A stretch of DNA of 64,000 nt from Flaccisagitta enflata (lineage: Eukaryota; Chaetognatha; Sagittoidea; Aphragmophora): the NCBI GenBank assembly GCA_965153355.1, contig OZ231126.1, positions 65,782,001 to 65,846,000 of the forward strand, in the 5' to 3' direction. Position 1 is the stretch's first letter. Every line of letters starts with the position of its first letter. The position numbers and the translations under genes are program-made. The notes under the pieces are model-generated. The model was not told the DNA's origin, did no database searches, and saw only the letters and a list, made by a program, of their open reading frames with translations. Shown here piece after piece: positions 1 through 12,453 of the stretch.

Positions 1-433
<433 letters not shown>

Positions 434-508
<75 letters not shown>
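434..508. repeat. (GA)n microsatellite
   Basis: Almost pure GA dinucleotide run of about 75 bp. Confidence 0.97.
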
Positions 509-786
509 TAAAAGACTTGAAAGATTGTGTGGTCAGACTCAGACTACTCGTTTCTTGCGAAGTAAATTGACGCGGAAGAGTGCAGAGGCGAAAATGGGGA
601 GAAAACAGCCGAAAGAAAGGCCGGACACACAGCAACCTAAGTCGTGTGCTGATGGGCAGGGGCATTGATGAAGGCGGGCAGTCAGGCGCTTTTGCAGAAG
701 CGGTGAAGCCAAAAAGAAAAATAAAATGGCCAAATGGGTTGACGGACCGACTGTCTGAAAGCGAAACCAAAAAAGTGATCCACACG

Positions 787-824
787 ATGTTTATTTTCAT
801 GATGGAGTTTCAGTGCAAGTTCGC

Positions 825-856
<32 letters not shown>

Positions 857-1205
857 GCCTAAATTTTCGACTTTTATTTCAACAAGTGAAGTAGTAGAAG
901 TTAGCTTTTACTACTTAGCTAAGTTCTACTTCTCACTTGTTGAAATGGAAGTCGAAAATTTAGGCGAAATTAGTTGGCGAATCGTCATCGCAAGCACCGG
1001 TAGTAGAACTAGAACAAACACTTGTACTTTCATAATGGAGATTTCTGTTCTGTTTTGCACTGTATCTCCATTATGAAAGTACAAGTGTTTGTTCTAGGCG
1101 AAATTATTGTTTCTTTGCGAACTTACGCTGTAACTCCATCATGAAAATAAAGTTCGTTTTAATTGTTTTACTACCGATGTTTGCGACGACGATTCGCCGA
1201 ACCAA
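787..1205. repeat. Nested inverted-repeat (cruciform-like) cluster
   Basis: Four pairs of complementary segments are nested. The outer pair is about 790-830 with 1110-1153 (TTTTCATGATGGAGTT and its complement). A hairpin at about 853-957 is centred near 905. A second hairpin at about 1009-1099 has ATAATGGAGAT/ATCTCCATTAT at its tip. A fourth pair is about 968-1008 with 1160-1200. A 28-bp A tract (825-852) interrupts the outer arm. It is probably a foldback-type mobile element; no target duplication was identified. Confidence 0.7.
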
Positions 1206-2239
1206 AAAGTGGCTTTTAGAGTCGCGCAACTTTTGCCTGAAAACAAGAAAAACCGTGGAAATACCGGGAGAAAAATGCTTAACGACGACGGCTGTAATGA
1301 TCCTCACGCGTGGAGCCGTCCGCTTGGTGGCGCTCGAGAAGATAAGTGGAACAAAGGGGAATGCGTGGGAAAGAAAGGGGAAAAAAAGAAAGAAAATGAA
1401 CCGCGCTGTAATGTAGGGTTTCAATTCTCTTTCCGTGAGGTTGGGAAAACCTACAAGTGAAAGGGTGCATTTCTTAAGGCATCGGATTAAAGAAAAGACA
1501 ATGTATTTCTATCTATCTTTCTTTTCTATTCTTTTTTAAAGCGAATGAATTGTGCTTAAGCGTGCTTTCCAATGATGCTTCTTCTGAATCGCTTGGAGAC
1601 GCTTAAACTTTATCGATAGACAGACAGACGGACAGAAAGACGGACAGGCGAACGGACAGACTGACACGTCCGAGTTGCCCATTTCATCTTTTCGTTTCGG
1701 GGAGATAGCACACACATCAACATCAACATCAACACACATCAACACTCATCAACATGTTCACATTTAACTACTCCAAACTGCAAAATATTCACTCACCAAG
1801 TGTGACTGCACCTGTGATTCAGTAGCAAGTTAACCTTTATTACGCACGCGATTCCCATAAAACGGTCGATATAACCCGGAGGGCGGTCGATAAATAAACA
1901 TTCTAGGATGACTGAGCTCAAACCGTCAAAGCATCTCTACTATATAAAAAGCTTCACGTCGCCGATGTTGACTATGACGCAACGCTGCAGATCAACGTAG
2001 CGGAACCCACCCTCATGAAACATTGTTCTGAGAAGCATATTGAGGAGCTAGAAGACTTGAGGGACGCCGGATTATAACGATATATTTTCTTGCTAGAATG
2101 ATACTAACTTTTTTTCATTCAAAGTATACGTGCAAATACGGGGATGCGTCATTGAAGCAGCTAACACTTGTTTATCGATTTTCTCCCCTCCTTTGTTCAG
2201 ATTTCCTGAAAAAAAAACATCAAGTAAACCATGAATAAA
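1206..2239. other. Non-coding; GACA/GACG-rich patch and CATCAA repeats
   Basis: About 1 kb without a supportable gene. A GACA/GACG-rich patch (about 1615-1665) resembles the tetranucleotide tract of ACAAG elements but lacks their termini. Short CATCAA/CACATCAA repeats lie at about 1715-1755. Confidence 0.6.
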
Positions 2240-2703
2240 ACAAGCCCAAGAGGGCGACAGTCGCGTGCGTCTGGATATGACAAACAAAACTTTATGACGA
2301 CTGTCCAATAAAAGAAATATAACGTCTGTCCAATAAAAAGTTAACAAAATACCGAAAATACCCAGAAATACCCAAAAAATACCCAAACATACCCAAAATA
2401 CCAAAAAATACCAAAAAATACCTTAACATACCCAAAAATACTCAAAAATACTTAAACATACCCAGAAATACTCAAAAATACCCAAAAGTATCTAAAAGTA
2501 CCCTAAAGTACCTTAAGTACCTTGAAAAACTTAAGTACCCTAAAGTACCCAAAAGTACCCTAAAGTACCCTGAAATACCCTAGAGTACCTTAAATTACCT
2601 TTAAAAACCTTAAAAAGTCATAACTCTAAAAATGTGACGGACCTACCGATGTACCGACTTACCGACCTACCGACCAACACGGTAAGGTGCAAGCAACTAA
2701 AAA
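2240..2703 (+). mobile_element. ACAAG element copy 1 (internal AAAATACCC minisatellite)
   Basis: The 5' end at 2240 reads ACAAGCCCAAGAGGGCGACAG: a GCCC/GGGC hairpin followed by the AGTCGCGTG motif. The interior (about 2340-2600) is a degenerate tandem array of an 8-10-bp AAAATACCC-like unit. The 3' part has CCGACCTACCGACC repeats and a decayed terminal hairpin ending in AACTAAAAA. Confidence 0.75.
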
Positions 2704-2935
2704 AAGATAATTCGACGTAGGATGAAGAGAGTGAGGATGATGATGAGGACTTTAAAGGAAGTTGAGCAGAATTGTGCAGAGCTGAGCAACGGAGAATGAA
2801 TGAACTTTGCAACTCGAGGAGTAGAAGGGGGGAAAAAGCGGTAAGGCGGTAATTGCTCATTCGAGCTAAAAATCTTGAAATATTCTCGATTTTCCTCAGG
2901 AAAATCGTTCTTTACTTTCACTCTCATTCTTTCAT

Positions 2936-3336
<401 letters not shown>

Positions 3337-3572
3337 ATTGGTCTGCCTCAAGTCAACTTGCAAGAATGCAATTTATAAAAATTGGTCAAATGTCCCAATG
3401 ATTTTTGGAGAAAGATGCTCCAATGATGATTTTTTTTTATGCCGTCAATTAAATTTTTGACGATCAAATGGATAAATAAGCTGTCACTTGATAATAATGA
3501 CGACTCGATGTGTCATCCGGCCGATTTTCACAGAGGCATAATGCAATGGACTACATTGTCACAAACGAACTA

Positions 3573-4429
3573 GGGTAGTCGTGGATAAGGGCCAATTTAA
3601 TAAGAAAAATGATATACTATTGTTTATTGCATAAATGCACCACGTTATCACACAATTAAAGGTCTGCATTTGACTATTAAACCAAACTCTACAAGCTTCC
3701 TATGGCATTTGAATAATCCTCATAGTAAGCTTATGTTATTTCCGACCCCAACTCTTTTACTGAATATTTGTGCAAGTGGCCCAAGTATATCATTATCTTG
3801 GTCAAAAATATCGTCTCACCTCTATAGCTTATTTGAGATAAAACTACTTAAAAAACCATATTAAAATCAGTGACCATTGGAAAGAGCTTGAAAAAATCTT
3901 CAAAATGCCGCCAAGCAGAGTTCAGTAGCTCAGCTCAATTCGTTCAGATTTTAGAGCTAAAAGAGAAAAAACATTCACTTCAACAAAGAACAGAAAATAT
4001 GCAAAAAATAAGGGAAAAAATATTGACCTGTCTATTTTCACTTTTGGGGGGCTTATCATGATAAAATCATATATAAATCTGTGACCATTAGAAAGCGCTT
4101 CAAAAAATCTGCCTTATGACACCAAGGAGATTTTTTTAGCTCAAACCGTTTATAAAAATAAATATACTTTAGTTTAAAGATACCAATGAAAAAAAATTCT
4201 ATGAAAATCAAAAGACTTGTTATACGAAATTGATCAAAAATCCTTCATCTTTGTCTTCCCAAATGATTACAAATGATATTTAGTACCTAGAAAGCCTAGA
4301 CAAAACATTGCTATAAAAAAAAATAAATTTATTGCAAAAAATAATAGCAACAAATGACTTCATTGTTTTACTGAGACGATATTTTTGACCAAGATGGTAT
4401 ATGAAATTTGACCCTATTCCCGACCACCC
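3573..4429. mobile_element. TA-flanked foldback element (Tc1/mariner-like ends)
   Basis: The left end GGGTAGTCGTGGATAAGGG is matched in inverted form by the right end near 4410-4429, with TA at 3571-3572 and 4430-4431. Deeper complementarity is visible: TTGGTCAAAAATATCGTCTCA near 3800 pairs with its complement near 4373. Arms are diverged, no transposase frame remains, and superfamily assignment rests on the TA duplication only. Confidence 0.6.
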
Positions 4430-4671
4430 TACTACAAACTGATATAAGGGTGGACAGACAGACCTTCAGATACAAAGATTACGCTTCTAAAAATGCAACA
4501 TGGATGGTTTTAATCTGATTGACATGGGACCATGGGTGTACAGAGGATAAAGGGACTTTGGTCGAGGAAAAAGATCCACAACAGGCATTTTCCTCAAATA
4601 TTTCTGAAGCTTTACTTTGAAATGTTTGTTACTCCCATCTGAATCCCCTTGCACTCCTCCCGTCCCCCCCT

Positions 4672-5435
<764 letters not shown>

Positions 5436-5711
5436 AGATGCGTCCTCGCATCTCTATAATAGGCTGTGTCCATTGGTCGGTTGGTTGGTTGGTCGGTCGG
5501 TCGGTTGGTCGGTAACGCATTCAATAAAAATATCAAAATCAAGCATTTTTTCAACCGAAAAGTGGTACTATCCCAGTAAAAGAAGCATACATCAAGTAAT
5601 TCATTCATTCAATCATTCATTCATTCACAAATGACATTCATTCATAAAAAAACATTTATTCATAAAAACGTTCATTCAAAGAGGACGCATCGTTGGCCTA
5701 CTTGGCCTTGT
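5436..5711 (-). mobile_element. ACAAG element, GATGCGTCC subfamily
   Basis: Reverse orientation. The 3' hairpin is AGATGCGTCCTCGCATCT (5436-5453), then a (GGTC/GGTT)n tract. The interior carries ATTCATTC repeats and reaches the 5' end at 5711, read in reverse as ACAAGGCCAAGTAGGCC, with a GGCC/GGCC hairpin and GATGCGTCC motif. It is closely related to the copy at 61729-62008. Confidence 0.88.
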
Positions 5712-5721
5712 TTTTTTTTAA

Positions 5722-5920
5722 AGTCGCGTGAACTTACACTCGCTTTTTCCTTCGGTCGATCGGTCGGTCGGTCGATCGGTCGGTCGGTTGGTCACGTTTC
5801 ACTTATTTTGTGTTTTTGCGGTCTTTGGCTTCACTGCTCCCGCTCAAATGCTCAAGTGACCACAAGTTCGGCCCCTGCACACCCGCACGGGACTGCCGTA
5901 GCCCTGTATCTGGCCTTTTT
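5722..5920 (-). mobile_element. ACAAG element, GTCGCGTG subfamily, decayed
   Basis: It lies 10 bp from the preceding copy. The 3' hairpin is partly lost (AGTCGCGTGAAC), followed by a (GGTC)n/(GATC) tract. The far end retains CCCCTGCACACCCGCACGGGACT and a mutated ATCTGGCCTT terminus. Confidence 0.8.
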
Positions 5921-6005
5921 TTTTTGTCCTGGCTTTTAATATAGGTCAGTGTGAGTGGGGAAGTAGGAGAGTAATAAGAAGATTGAGAAGACGAATGATA
6001 TGGAG

Positions 6006-6006
6006 G

Positions 6007-6039
<33 letters not shown>

Positions 6040-6098
6040 AGAAGAAGAAGAAGAAGAAGAAGAAGAAGAAGAAGAAGAAGAAGAAGAAGAAGAAGAAG
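6006..6098. repeat. (GAA)n microsatellite
   Basis: Long GAA trinucleotide array immediately left of a foldback element. Confidence 0.97.
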
Positions 6099-6104
6099 GG
6101 GAAA

Positions 6105-6588
6105 AAGTCGTTAGATGGTCTGCCTTAGTAGGTTGTGGTTGAAGTTGAGGGGGTAGCAGGGCAGCGGCCCAAAGGGGTCAATGACCTATGCTTTCACACA
6201 GAGGAATTTCCTCCTTCTCCTCCTCCCCCTCCTCCTCCTCCTCCTTCCTCCTCCATTCCCCCCCACTCCAGGCCCATATCCCAGCCTCGAAGCCCACATC
6301 CCAGCCTCGAGGCCCAAATCCCAGTCTTGAGGTCCAAATCCCTCGCGGCCGGTATTAGGGCCTCAAAGATAAGATTTTGGCTATGAGATGGAATTTGGGC
6401 TTTGAGGTTGGGATTTGGACCTCAAGACTGGGATTTGGGCCTTGAGGCTGGGATATGGGCTTTGAGGCTGAGATATGGGTCTGGAGGGGGGGGTACGGAG
6501 AATGAGGAAAAGACGGAAAAGAAGGAGGAGAAAATTCCCCTGTGTGAAAGCGTAGGTCATCGACCCCTTCTGAGCCGCTGCCCAAAAG
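6105..6588 (-). mobile_element. GGGCAGCGG foldback element copy 1
   Basis: Reverse orientation. Inverted arms (ATGACCTATGCTTTCACACA near 6180 and its complement near 6545) enclose a 20-bp minisatellite of the type AGGCCCAAATCCCAGTCTTG. The minisatellite reads in opposite directions in the two halves, so the whole unit is palindromic. Both ends carry CAGCGGCCC-type blocks. Confidence 0.85.
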
Positions 6589-6763
6589 GAGCAAAGAGTT
6601 CGCCTTTCAACGGTTGAAATCTCGGCCAAAAGTGTTTTGGAAACAAAGAAATTGGCAATTGGACTTACGCTCGTTTGGACTAAGACTTGAAGCGGTGCTT
6701 CTTTCCTTTTCCTGAAGGAGGCGTGGTGCTGCAAGCCAAAGAACGTTTGGAAATGATGAGTCG

Positions 6764-6813
<50 letters not shown>

Positions 6814-6905
6814 TTTTCACGCACACCAAACGATATGGATACATTCCCGAGTCCAATTCCACATTCACATTTAATCACAATCATGGTATCGCACAGCAAA
6901 ATAGA
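6589..6905. other. Non-coding with (AG)n at 6769-6815
   Basis: Unique sequence plus one AG microsatellite; no gene evident. Confidence 0.6.
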
Positions 6906-7210
6906 ACTAGTCATCCAAGTATCGCACATGGTCAGCGGTACCCGATGCCCTTCTTGGAGTGATCAAGTGAAGTAGTGGAGTGAGAGCAGGGCAGCGGCCC
7001 CAAAGGGCCAATGTCCTGTAGGACACAGGGGTGAATTTTGAGACGTCCTGAGGCGGATTTGCAGTAGGGATGGTAGAATTTAGTCCAAAAGAGCAGATTT
7101 GAGGCTTAGAGGACAAATTTGAGGCCGGAAGAGTTGATTTGAGGCCTGGAGGGCGGATTTGAGGCTAAATTGAGGTTTGAAATCAGGCCCAAGACTGCAG
7201 ACTTGAGGCT
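6906..7210 (-). mobile_element. GGGCAGCGG foldback copy 2, left part (split by gypsy)
   Basis: It contains the GGTCAGCGGTACCCGATGCCC end block, the left arm (ATGTCCTGTAGGACACAGGG) and GATTTGAGGC minisatellite. It stops at GGCT where the gypsy LTR begins. The missing half resumes at 16333 after the retrotransposon. Confidence 0.85.
7207..7210. other. Target-site duplication of gypsy (left)
   Basis: GGCT here and at 16333-16336. If the LTR is taken to start at 7212 the duplication becomes 5 bp with one mismatch (GGCTT/GGCTC). Confidence 0.7.
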
Positions 7211-8007
7211 TTGTAGGTACCAGGTGTACCTGCAAGTAACACCATTACTGGGTAGCTGTAGTTTATTAACTGTTGTTAATAGGCATCGAATCCTAAGGCT
7301 TCTTTGGCCTTAAATAATGACTCCAGAGTTAATACATGAGGTAAGTCTTCGGCATCACATTGAAACATAATTACAACAAAAGTAATTAATTCATGAGGAG
7401 AGAGAGATGTTTCTGCATCAGTTGGAAGAACCAGACTGAAGGGGCGACTTCCCTAAAGTTAGCAGTCTTCCAGGCTCGGAGCAATGGAAGCTGCCATGAC
7501 ACTTGGTCACATGACCATCATGTGACCAACAACAGAGGCGGACTCTATTGCCAGTTAAAGGCATCAAACAAAAGCGCAGCAGAGCTGCCCTCTAATGTAA
7601 AGTAAAGGCGCCAAGACAAAAGAGCAACGGTTTGGGGAAGCTAACAGAGGCACAAAAGAGCCCAGATATGGGCAGGGGCAGTATCTCCCAAACCGTAAGG
7701 GCAGGAGCAAAATGGACCCCAGATTTGGGGTCACCTTTGGTTAAGCTTTGTAAGAGATGATCCTAGAGGGGTCACACCATGGGGGCAATTGGCCAAGGAG
7801 ATAAGTAGCTAAAGCAATGGCAACAATATGCAAATGAGCTTAAAACCAAAGTGAGACGAATATGACATGTAGGGATATCTACGGAAACGGGAGAAAGAGA
7901 GGAACAGAACTACATCAAGCATATGATGCTAATGATAACGGTATTCGAGAAATGAGAGGTTAAACGTTTGCTAGTGTTTACAAGTATAAACCCTATCAAT
8001 CCTTACA
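7211..8007 (-). repeat. 3' LTR of gypsy element
   Basis: About 796 bp, TG...CA bounded (TGTAGG at left, CCTTACA at right on the plus strand). By eye it differs from the other LTR at about five substitutions and one A-run indel, all in the first 400 bp. Confidence 0.95.
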
Positions 8008-8018
8008 CGCCCCCTAGA
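8008..8018 (-). promoter_or_regulatory. Polypurine tract candidate
   Basis: On the minus strand the purine-rich run AGGGGGCG abuts the 3' LTR start TGTAAGG, the expected place for plus-strand priming. It is short for a polypurine tract. Confidence 0.55.
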
Positions 8019-8265
8019 CTGTGAGCGCTGAGTATGGGAAACGCTAAGCAGGATAAAGAACGTAAAACGAGTGAGTAAATGAGAAGGGAGCGTCGACGGA
8101 GGAAGAGTAAAAGAGAATTGTAGTCATGGATATTAGAGATAATAAACAGTCGATCGATAAAACTATATGAGATACTGTAGATAGCGACTCTTTTACGCTA
8201 ACGTAAATAAAGAAAGCAAGTTAATGGTAAACCAATTGGATTTGAAACTACACAACTGTTGCTAC

Positions 8266-11200
8266 TTAAAGGTTCAAGTGTTCACTAAGCAACTGCTGAA
8301 TTGCGGAAACATCGGGACGTTTCCTGCGATAAGAAAAGTTGTTTGGTTTGGGTTTTGAGAAGGAAAGGACGCGTTTGCCCTTGGAGTTGGGGAGCGTGGA
8401 CGCGCCCCCTTTATCGGAAGTTGCGTGAGCCGGCATGTTTTGCCGCTGCTCGGTTGATGAAGTGGCTGCTGCCTCTGCCTGCATCATAGCAAAGTTTTCA
8501 GACCTTGATGGCCCGGCTGCGAGATTTGGATCGGCTGGAATGTCGACAAAGTTGGGATCAAACGGCGTCGGGACGTATGGTTCCTCATCATCCTCAGGGA
8601 GAGGAGGAAGCTGGCGAGCGGCTGCGGAAGTGGATGGCTCTGCATATGGAATGCCTGGCTGTGAACGTCGAATGGGCTCATCAGAAGTAGCGTTACTCTG
8701 ACGAGAGTGAGTCTGACTGCGCGTGACTCTTGAAGTTGGATCGGGAACGCGTGTGCGTAAGCCAGGACGACGACCGGGAGGTGGAGGTGAATCGGGAATG
8801 TGCTCATCTAGATTCTGATCATCGTTGCCATCTTGATCAGCAGGTGCTACAAAAGCTGGTCTGAGTCGGGCCAAAGCTACTAAGTCAGTTCCTCGGCCCG
8901 GGAAATTTACTCTGAAACCATGTTCTTCCTTTGCTACTACTCGGAAGGGACCGTCATAGGGCGCTGTGAGGCCCGGCTGGACGCCGCCACGGAGAACAAA
9001 AACATGAGTGCAAGTTCGGAGGTCTTGTGGAATGTGGACAGTTGGTGTCCGATGAGTCGATGTCTGTGTTGGCTGAAGTCTTTCGACTTCCATTCTGAGG
9101 TTGCCCACTGATTGTCTTTGTTGTTGCAATAGATCTTCGTCGTTGGGTTGCTGCGAAGGAATGAGTTGGCCTGGAACTGTGACGGGACCACCGTAGACCA
9201 GATCGGAAGGAGCAGCATCGAGGTCTTTCTTGACAGTTGTGCGCAAGGCCAACATGGCCATTGGAAGCTTCCAATACCATCTTGCTCTTTCATTGTTGCC
9301 GAGAGCTATAAGGCTTTCCTTCAGGCGTCGGTGCAAGCGCTCCACCATGCCGTTGGATTCCGGATGGTAAGCAGTGGTTTTTATGTGTTTTATACCCCAG
9401 GTGGTGAGTAGTTGGGTCCAGATGCAGGATGTAAACTGTGACCCCCTGTCAGTGGTGATGACTTCTGGGACGCCATAAGCGGAAATCCAGTTATGAGTCA
9501 GTGCGTCAATCACTGTGTCCCCGGCAATGTCTTTAATTGGGACGGCTACAGGCCAGCGTGAAAATCGATCGACGATGGTCAGCAAGTGTGTGAAACCATT
9601 TGATGGAGGCATCGTGACAAGATCTGCGTGAATGTGGGCAAATCTCTTGGCAGGTACTGTGAAGTTGCCAATGGGTGGCACAGTGTGTCTGGTTATTTTG
9701 GCACGCTGGCAATCTATGCATTGACGGGCCCATAATGCTGTTTCCGCTCGTATGTTGGGCCAGACAAATTTTGCACATATGGTTTTGACGGTGCGCTGAA
9801 CACCTGGATGTCCAAGTCCGTGGATCACTTGGAAAATGTGTCGTCGGAATGCCGCGGGAACGAAAGGTCTTGCGGGTCCGTTTGATACATCGACAAATAG
9901 GTCATTGTTGCCAATCCTGACTTTTCTAAAATTGAGTCCCGTGCGAGCGTCTGCGCTAATTCTTTGGAATTCGGGATCGAGTGGTTGCTGACGTGCCATT
10001 TCTTCTAAGTCCACTTCGAAGTGGTCTATGGCGTTGACCATTGACTGCAAATCCTCCAGTTTGGTTTGTGGGAGCGACTTGTCACTCGATTCAGTTGCCG
10101 CGGGTGCATCTGCTTCCTGTTGGATGTTTTCCTCCTCGTCGAAAATTTCCTGTCTGAGAGCCTTGAACATTTGCTTCTGGCTTTCTCTGATGTCCTGTAC
10201 TTTGTCTGGAGCTGCTTCCGCTGCGAGAGGCGGTGGTGAAAGTTCCGTCGGAGGAAGGAAGCGTTGAAGTTCCGGATGCTGCAGTATTTGTGCTTTCATA
10301 CGCCTGTCAAACTCTTCCAATTCTGGATTGGTTGGGTGTGGCTTTGGAGTTGGGCGTGTGTCTTTGAGGATGCTCGGAGGAGTTGTTTGCTGTTGTGCCT
10401 TGTCTGTTTTTTCGTTGGTCGTCGCTTGTTGGACGGAAGTGGAACTGTTAGGCAGAGCGAATGTCACGGTTTTTGTGAGTTGTGTCGGTCTTTGTCTCAA
10501 GTGAGAAATGGCGTTGACTGAAATTATGCCGAATTCGACCATGGCCTCTTGGAAAACGTGGACAAACGGTATGTCGACTGTTTCGACGTTGGATACTGTT
10601 GGTGGTTTGCTGAAAGCTGATTTGGCAGGCTCCTCGCCATTTGGCCTGGAAAGAGCGTCTGCAACTACATTTGCCTTTCCCTCGAGATACCTAATATCGG
10701 TGGTATACTCGGCTATTTCAGCCAGTTGGTTACGTTGCCGAGCTGTTGGAGCGTCGGTCTTCTTTCCCATTGATGGGACCAAACTTTGGTGATCCGTGTA
10801 AATTGTAAACGGTCGACCCTCAAGCATGTGCTTGAAATGGCGAACGCCCGCGTGGACGGCCTGAAGCTCGCGATCGAATGGGCACCAATCTTGTTGACTG
10901 GTGGTGAGTTTCTTGGAAAAGAATCCCAAGGGCTCCCAACCTATTGGGCCCCTTTGTTCGAGGACTCCCCCGATAGCGTAGAGTGAAGCATCGGTAGTGA
11001 GAGCTAGTGGGAGTGACGAATCTGGGTGATGGAGCATGGTCCTTTCTGCCAGTACTTGTTTGATCCTGTCGAAAGATGTCTGCATATCACTGGACCAAAC
11101 TAATTTCTTGGGATTGTCTTTGAGTGCGCAGAAAAGGAAAAAGAGATGTTCGGCTGCGGCTTTGACAAATCTACGATAATAATTTATCATACCGAGAAAA

Positions 11201-12453
11201 CGTCTGAGTTCCTTGACGGAAGTGGGTGGCTTGGTTGCCAGTATGGCTTCGACTTTGTCCGCTTGCGGCCTGATGCCGTCTGCGTCGACATGGTGTCCGA
11301 GGAAGTCAAGTGAGGATTGACCGAACAGGCACTTTTTGCGATTTATGACTAAGCCATTTTGGTCGAGGATTTCGAACAGTTGTTGAAGATGTTGCAAGTG
11401 TTCCTCCTTGGTGTGGGAGGCGACAAGAATGTCGTCGAGATATACGAAGTAATAAGGTATGTCACCTAATATCTCGTCCATCAGACGCTGAAAATCCTGC
11501 CCCGCGTTTTTGAGGCCAAATGGGCAACGCGGGAACAGGTAGAGGCCAAAGGGTGTAATTACCGCGGTTTTCTTTACATCGTCACCATTCACTGGGATTT
11601 GGTGGTACCCTTTTAGAAGATCAATTTTGCTGAAGATCTTTTTGCCCCTAAGATTGCTGTTAAAATCCTGTAAGTTTCTTACTGGATATTTATCGTCAGT
11701 CGTCATGTGGTTGAGACGCCTGTAGTCTCCGCAGACTCTCCAACCCCCACACGGATAGTTTGTTTCGCAAGTGCATGGCGCACTACAGGGTTTGGTAGTC
11801 ACAAGAAGAGGAGAGGCCCACTCAGATTTGCCACGGACGCACACGCCTAGCTCAACAAGCTTCTCAATTTCCGCCTTGGCCACTGCCAATTTATCGGGCG
11901 GAAGCTTTCTGGCCCTTGCTTGGACCGGAGGGCCGTCGGTAGGGATGTAATGTTTTACCCCGTGTTTGACATCGGTGACGCGAAAAGATGGGTTCGATAA
12001 ATCGGGAAACTTGTCAAGAAGTTGGTAGTAAGGATCAGTTGTGTGGTCTACCAGGTTTATGCGAATGGGTGTGGCAGTATTGTCGAAATCTGCTTTGAGG
12101 ACCGAATAGTCTTTTAGGTCTATAAGCGTGCCATCTCTGTGATTCGGGGCTAAGTAAGCGTGAGCCAAAAAATCTGCACCTAATATAGCGTGCTTGACGT
12201 CGGCGATAGTGATGGGAAATGTTAGTGAGCGGTCGGAAAGGTTTATGGCCATGTTTCTTGTGCCGTAACATGGGATCTTGCTGCCATTGGCCGCTTGTAG
12301 TTGGGTTGATGTGGGGCCATTTAAGCGTTGGGCGAGGGTGGGAGGAATAATTGACATGACCGCTCCTCCATCGATGAGCCATCGTTGCTTTGTTTTGACG
12401 TCGTGAACGAAAAGAAGTTGGTTGATTTTTCGGTCGGAGAGAGCCGCGTTCAC
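8266..12453 (-). CDS. pol: Ty3/gypsy Pol polyprotein (PR-RT-RH-IN)
   Basis: About 1,395 residues, uninterrupted. The aspartic protease (about 10-110) has WLIDGGAVMSIIP and ILGADF; the usual catalytic D-T/S-G reads D-G-G at residues 28-30. The reverse transcriptase (about 170-430) has FSKIDLLKGYHQIPV, PFGLKNAGQDF and the catalytic YLDD at 338-341. A cysteine-rich insert CSAPCTCETNYPC (223-235) sits where related RTs have a short KK/DG turn. RNase H (about 480-605) has TDAS, E529 and TDH. A long low-complexity linker (about 607-820) precedes the integrase, with zinc-finger H881, H885, C915, C918 and DDE residues D947, D1005, E1041. A GPY/F-like module (APYDGPFRV) and a Pro-rich tail follow. The first in-frame codon given here is GTG, and the frame is open only from about 12492, so translation probably follows a -1 shift from gag. 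Confidence 0.96.
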   Translation of the reverse strand: MNAALSDRKINQLLFVHDVKTKQRWLIDGGAVMSIIPPTLAQRLNGPTSTQLQAANGSKIPCYGTRNMAINLSDRSLTFPITIADVKHAILGADFLAHAYLAPNHRDGTLIDLKDYSVLKADFDNTATPIRINLVDHTTDPYYQLLDKFPDLSNPSFRVTDVKHGVKHYIPTDGPPVQARARKLPPDKLAVAKAEIEKLVELGVCVRGKSEWASPLLVTTKPCSAPCTCETNYPCGGWRVCGDYRRLNHMTTDDKYPVRNLQDFNSNLRGKKIFSKIDLLKGYHQIPVNGDDVKKTAVITPFGLYLFPRCPFGLKNAGQDFQRLMDEILGDIPYYFVYLDDILVASHTKEEHLQHLQQLFEILDQNGLVINRKKCLFGQSSLDFLGHHVDADGIRPQADKVEAILATKPPTSVKELRRFLGMINYYRRFVKAAAEHLFFLFCALKDNPKKLVWSSDMQTSFDRIKQVLAERTMLHHPDSSLPLALTTDASLYAIGGVLEQRGPIGWEPLGFFSKKLTTSQQDWCPFDRELQAVHAGVRHFKHMLEGRPFTIYTDHQSLVPSMGKKTDAPTARQRNQLAEIAEYTTDIRYLEGKANVVADALSRPNGEEPAKSAFSKPPTVSNVETVDIPFVHVFQEAMVEFGIISVNAISHLRQRPTQLTKTVTFALPNSSTSVQQATTNEKTDKAQQQTTPPSILKDTRPTPKPHPTNPELEEFDRRMKAQILQHPELQRFLPPTELSPPPLAAEAAPDKVQDIRESQKQMFKALRQEIFDEEENIQQEADAPAATESSDKSLPQTKLEDLQSMVNAIDHFEVDLEEMARQQPLDPEFQRISADARTGLNFRKVRIGNNDLFVDVSNGPARPFVPAAFRRHIFQVIHGLGHPGVQRTVKTICAKFVWPNIRAETALWARQCIDCQRAKITRHTVPPIGNFTVPAKRFAHIHADLVTMPPSNGFTHLLTIVDRFSRWPVAVPIKDIAGDTVIDALTHNWISAYGVPEVITTDRGSQFTSCIWTQLLTTWGIKHIKTTAYHPESNGMVERLHRRLKESLIALGNNERARWYWKLPMAMLALRTTVKKDLDAAPSDLVYGGPVTVPGQLIPSQQPNDEDLLQQQRQSVGNLRMEVERLQPTQTSTHRTPTVHIPQDLRTCTHVFVLRGGVQPGLTAPYDGPFRVVAKEEHGFRVNFPGRGTDLVALARLRPAFVAPADQDGNDDQNLDEHIPDSPPPPGRRPGLRTRVPDPTSRVTRSQTHSRQSNATSDEPIRRSQPGIPYAEPSTSAAARQLPPLPEDDEEPYVPTPFDPNFVDIPADPNLAAGPSRSENFAMMQAEAAATSSTEQRQNMPAHATSDKGGASTLPNSKGKRVLSFSKPKPNNFSYRRKRPDVSAIQQLLSEHLNL

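Noticed and set aside
1541-1760. CRISPR-like array
   Set aside because: GACA/GACG and CATCAA repeats lack constant repeat/spacer spacing, and the genome is eukaryotic.
8008-8265. env gene after pol
   Set aside because: Only about 260 bp separates the pol stop from the 3' LTR and no signal-peptide or transmembrane frame is present.
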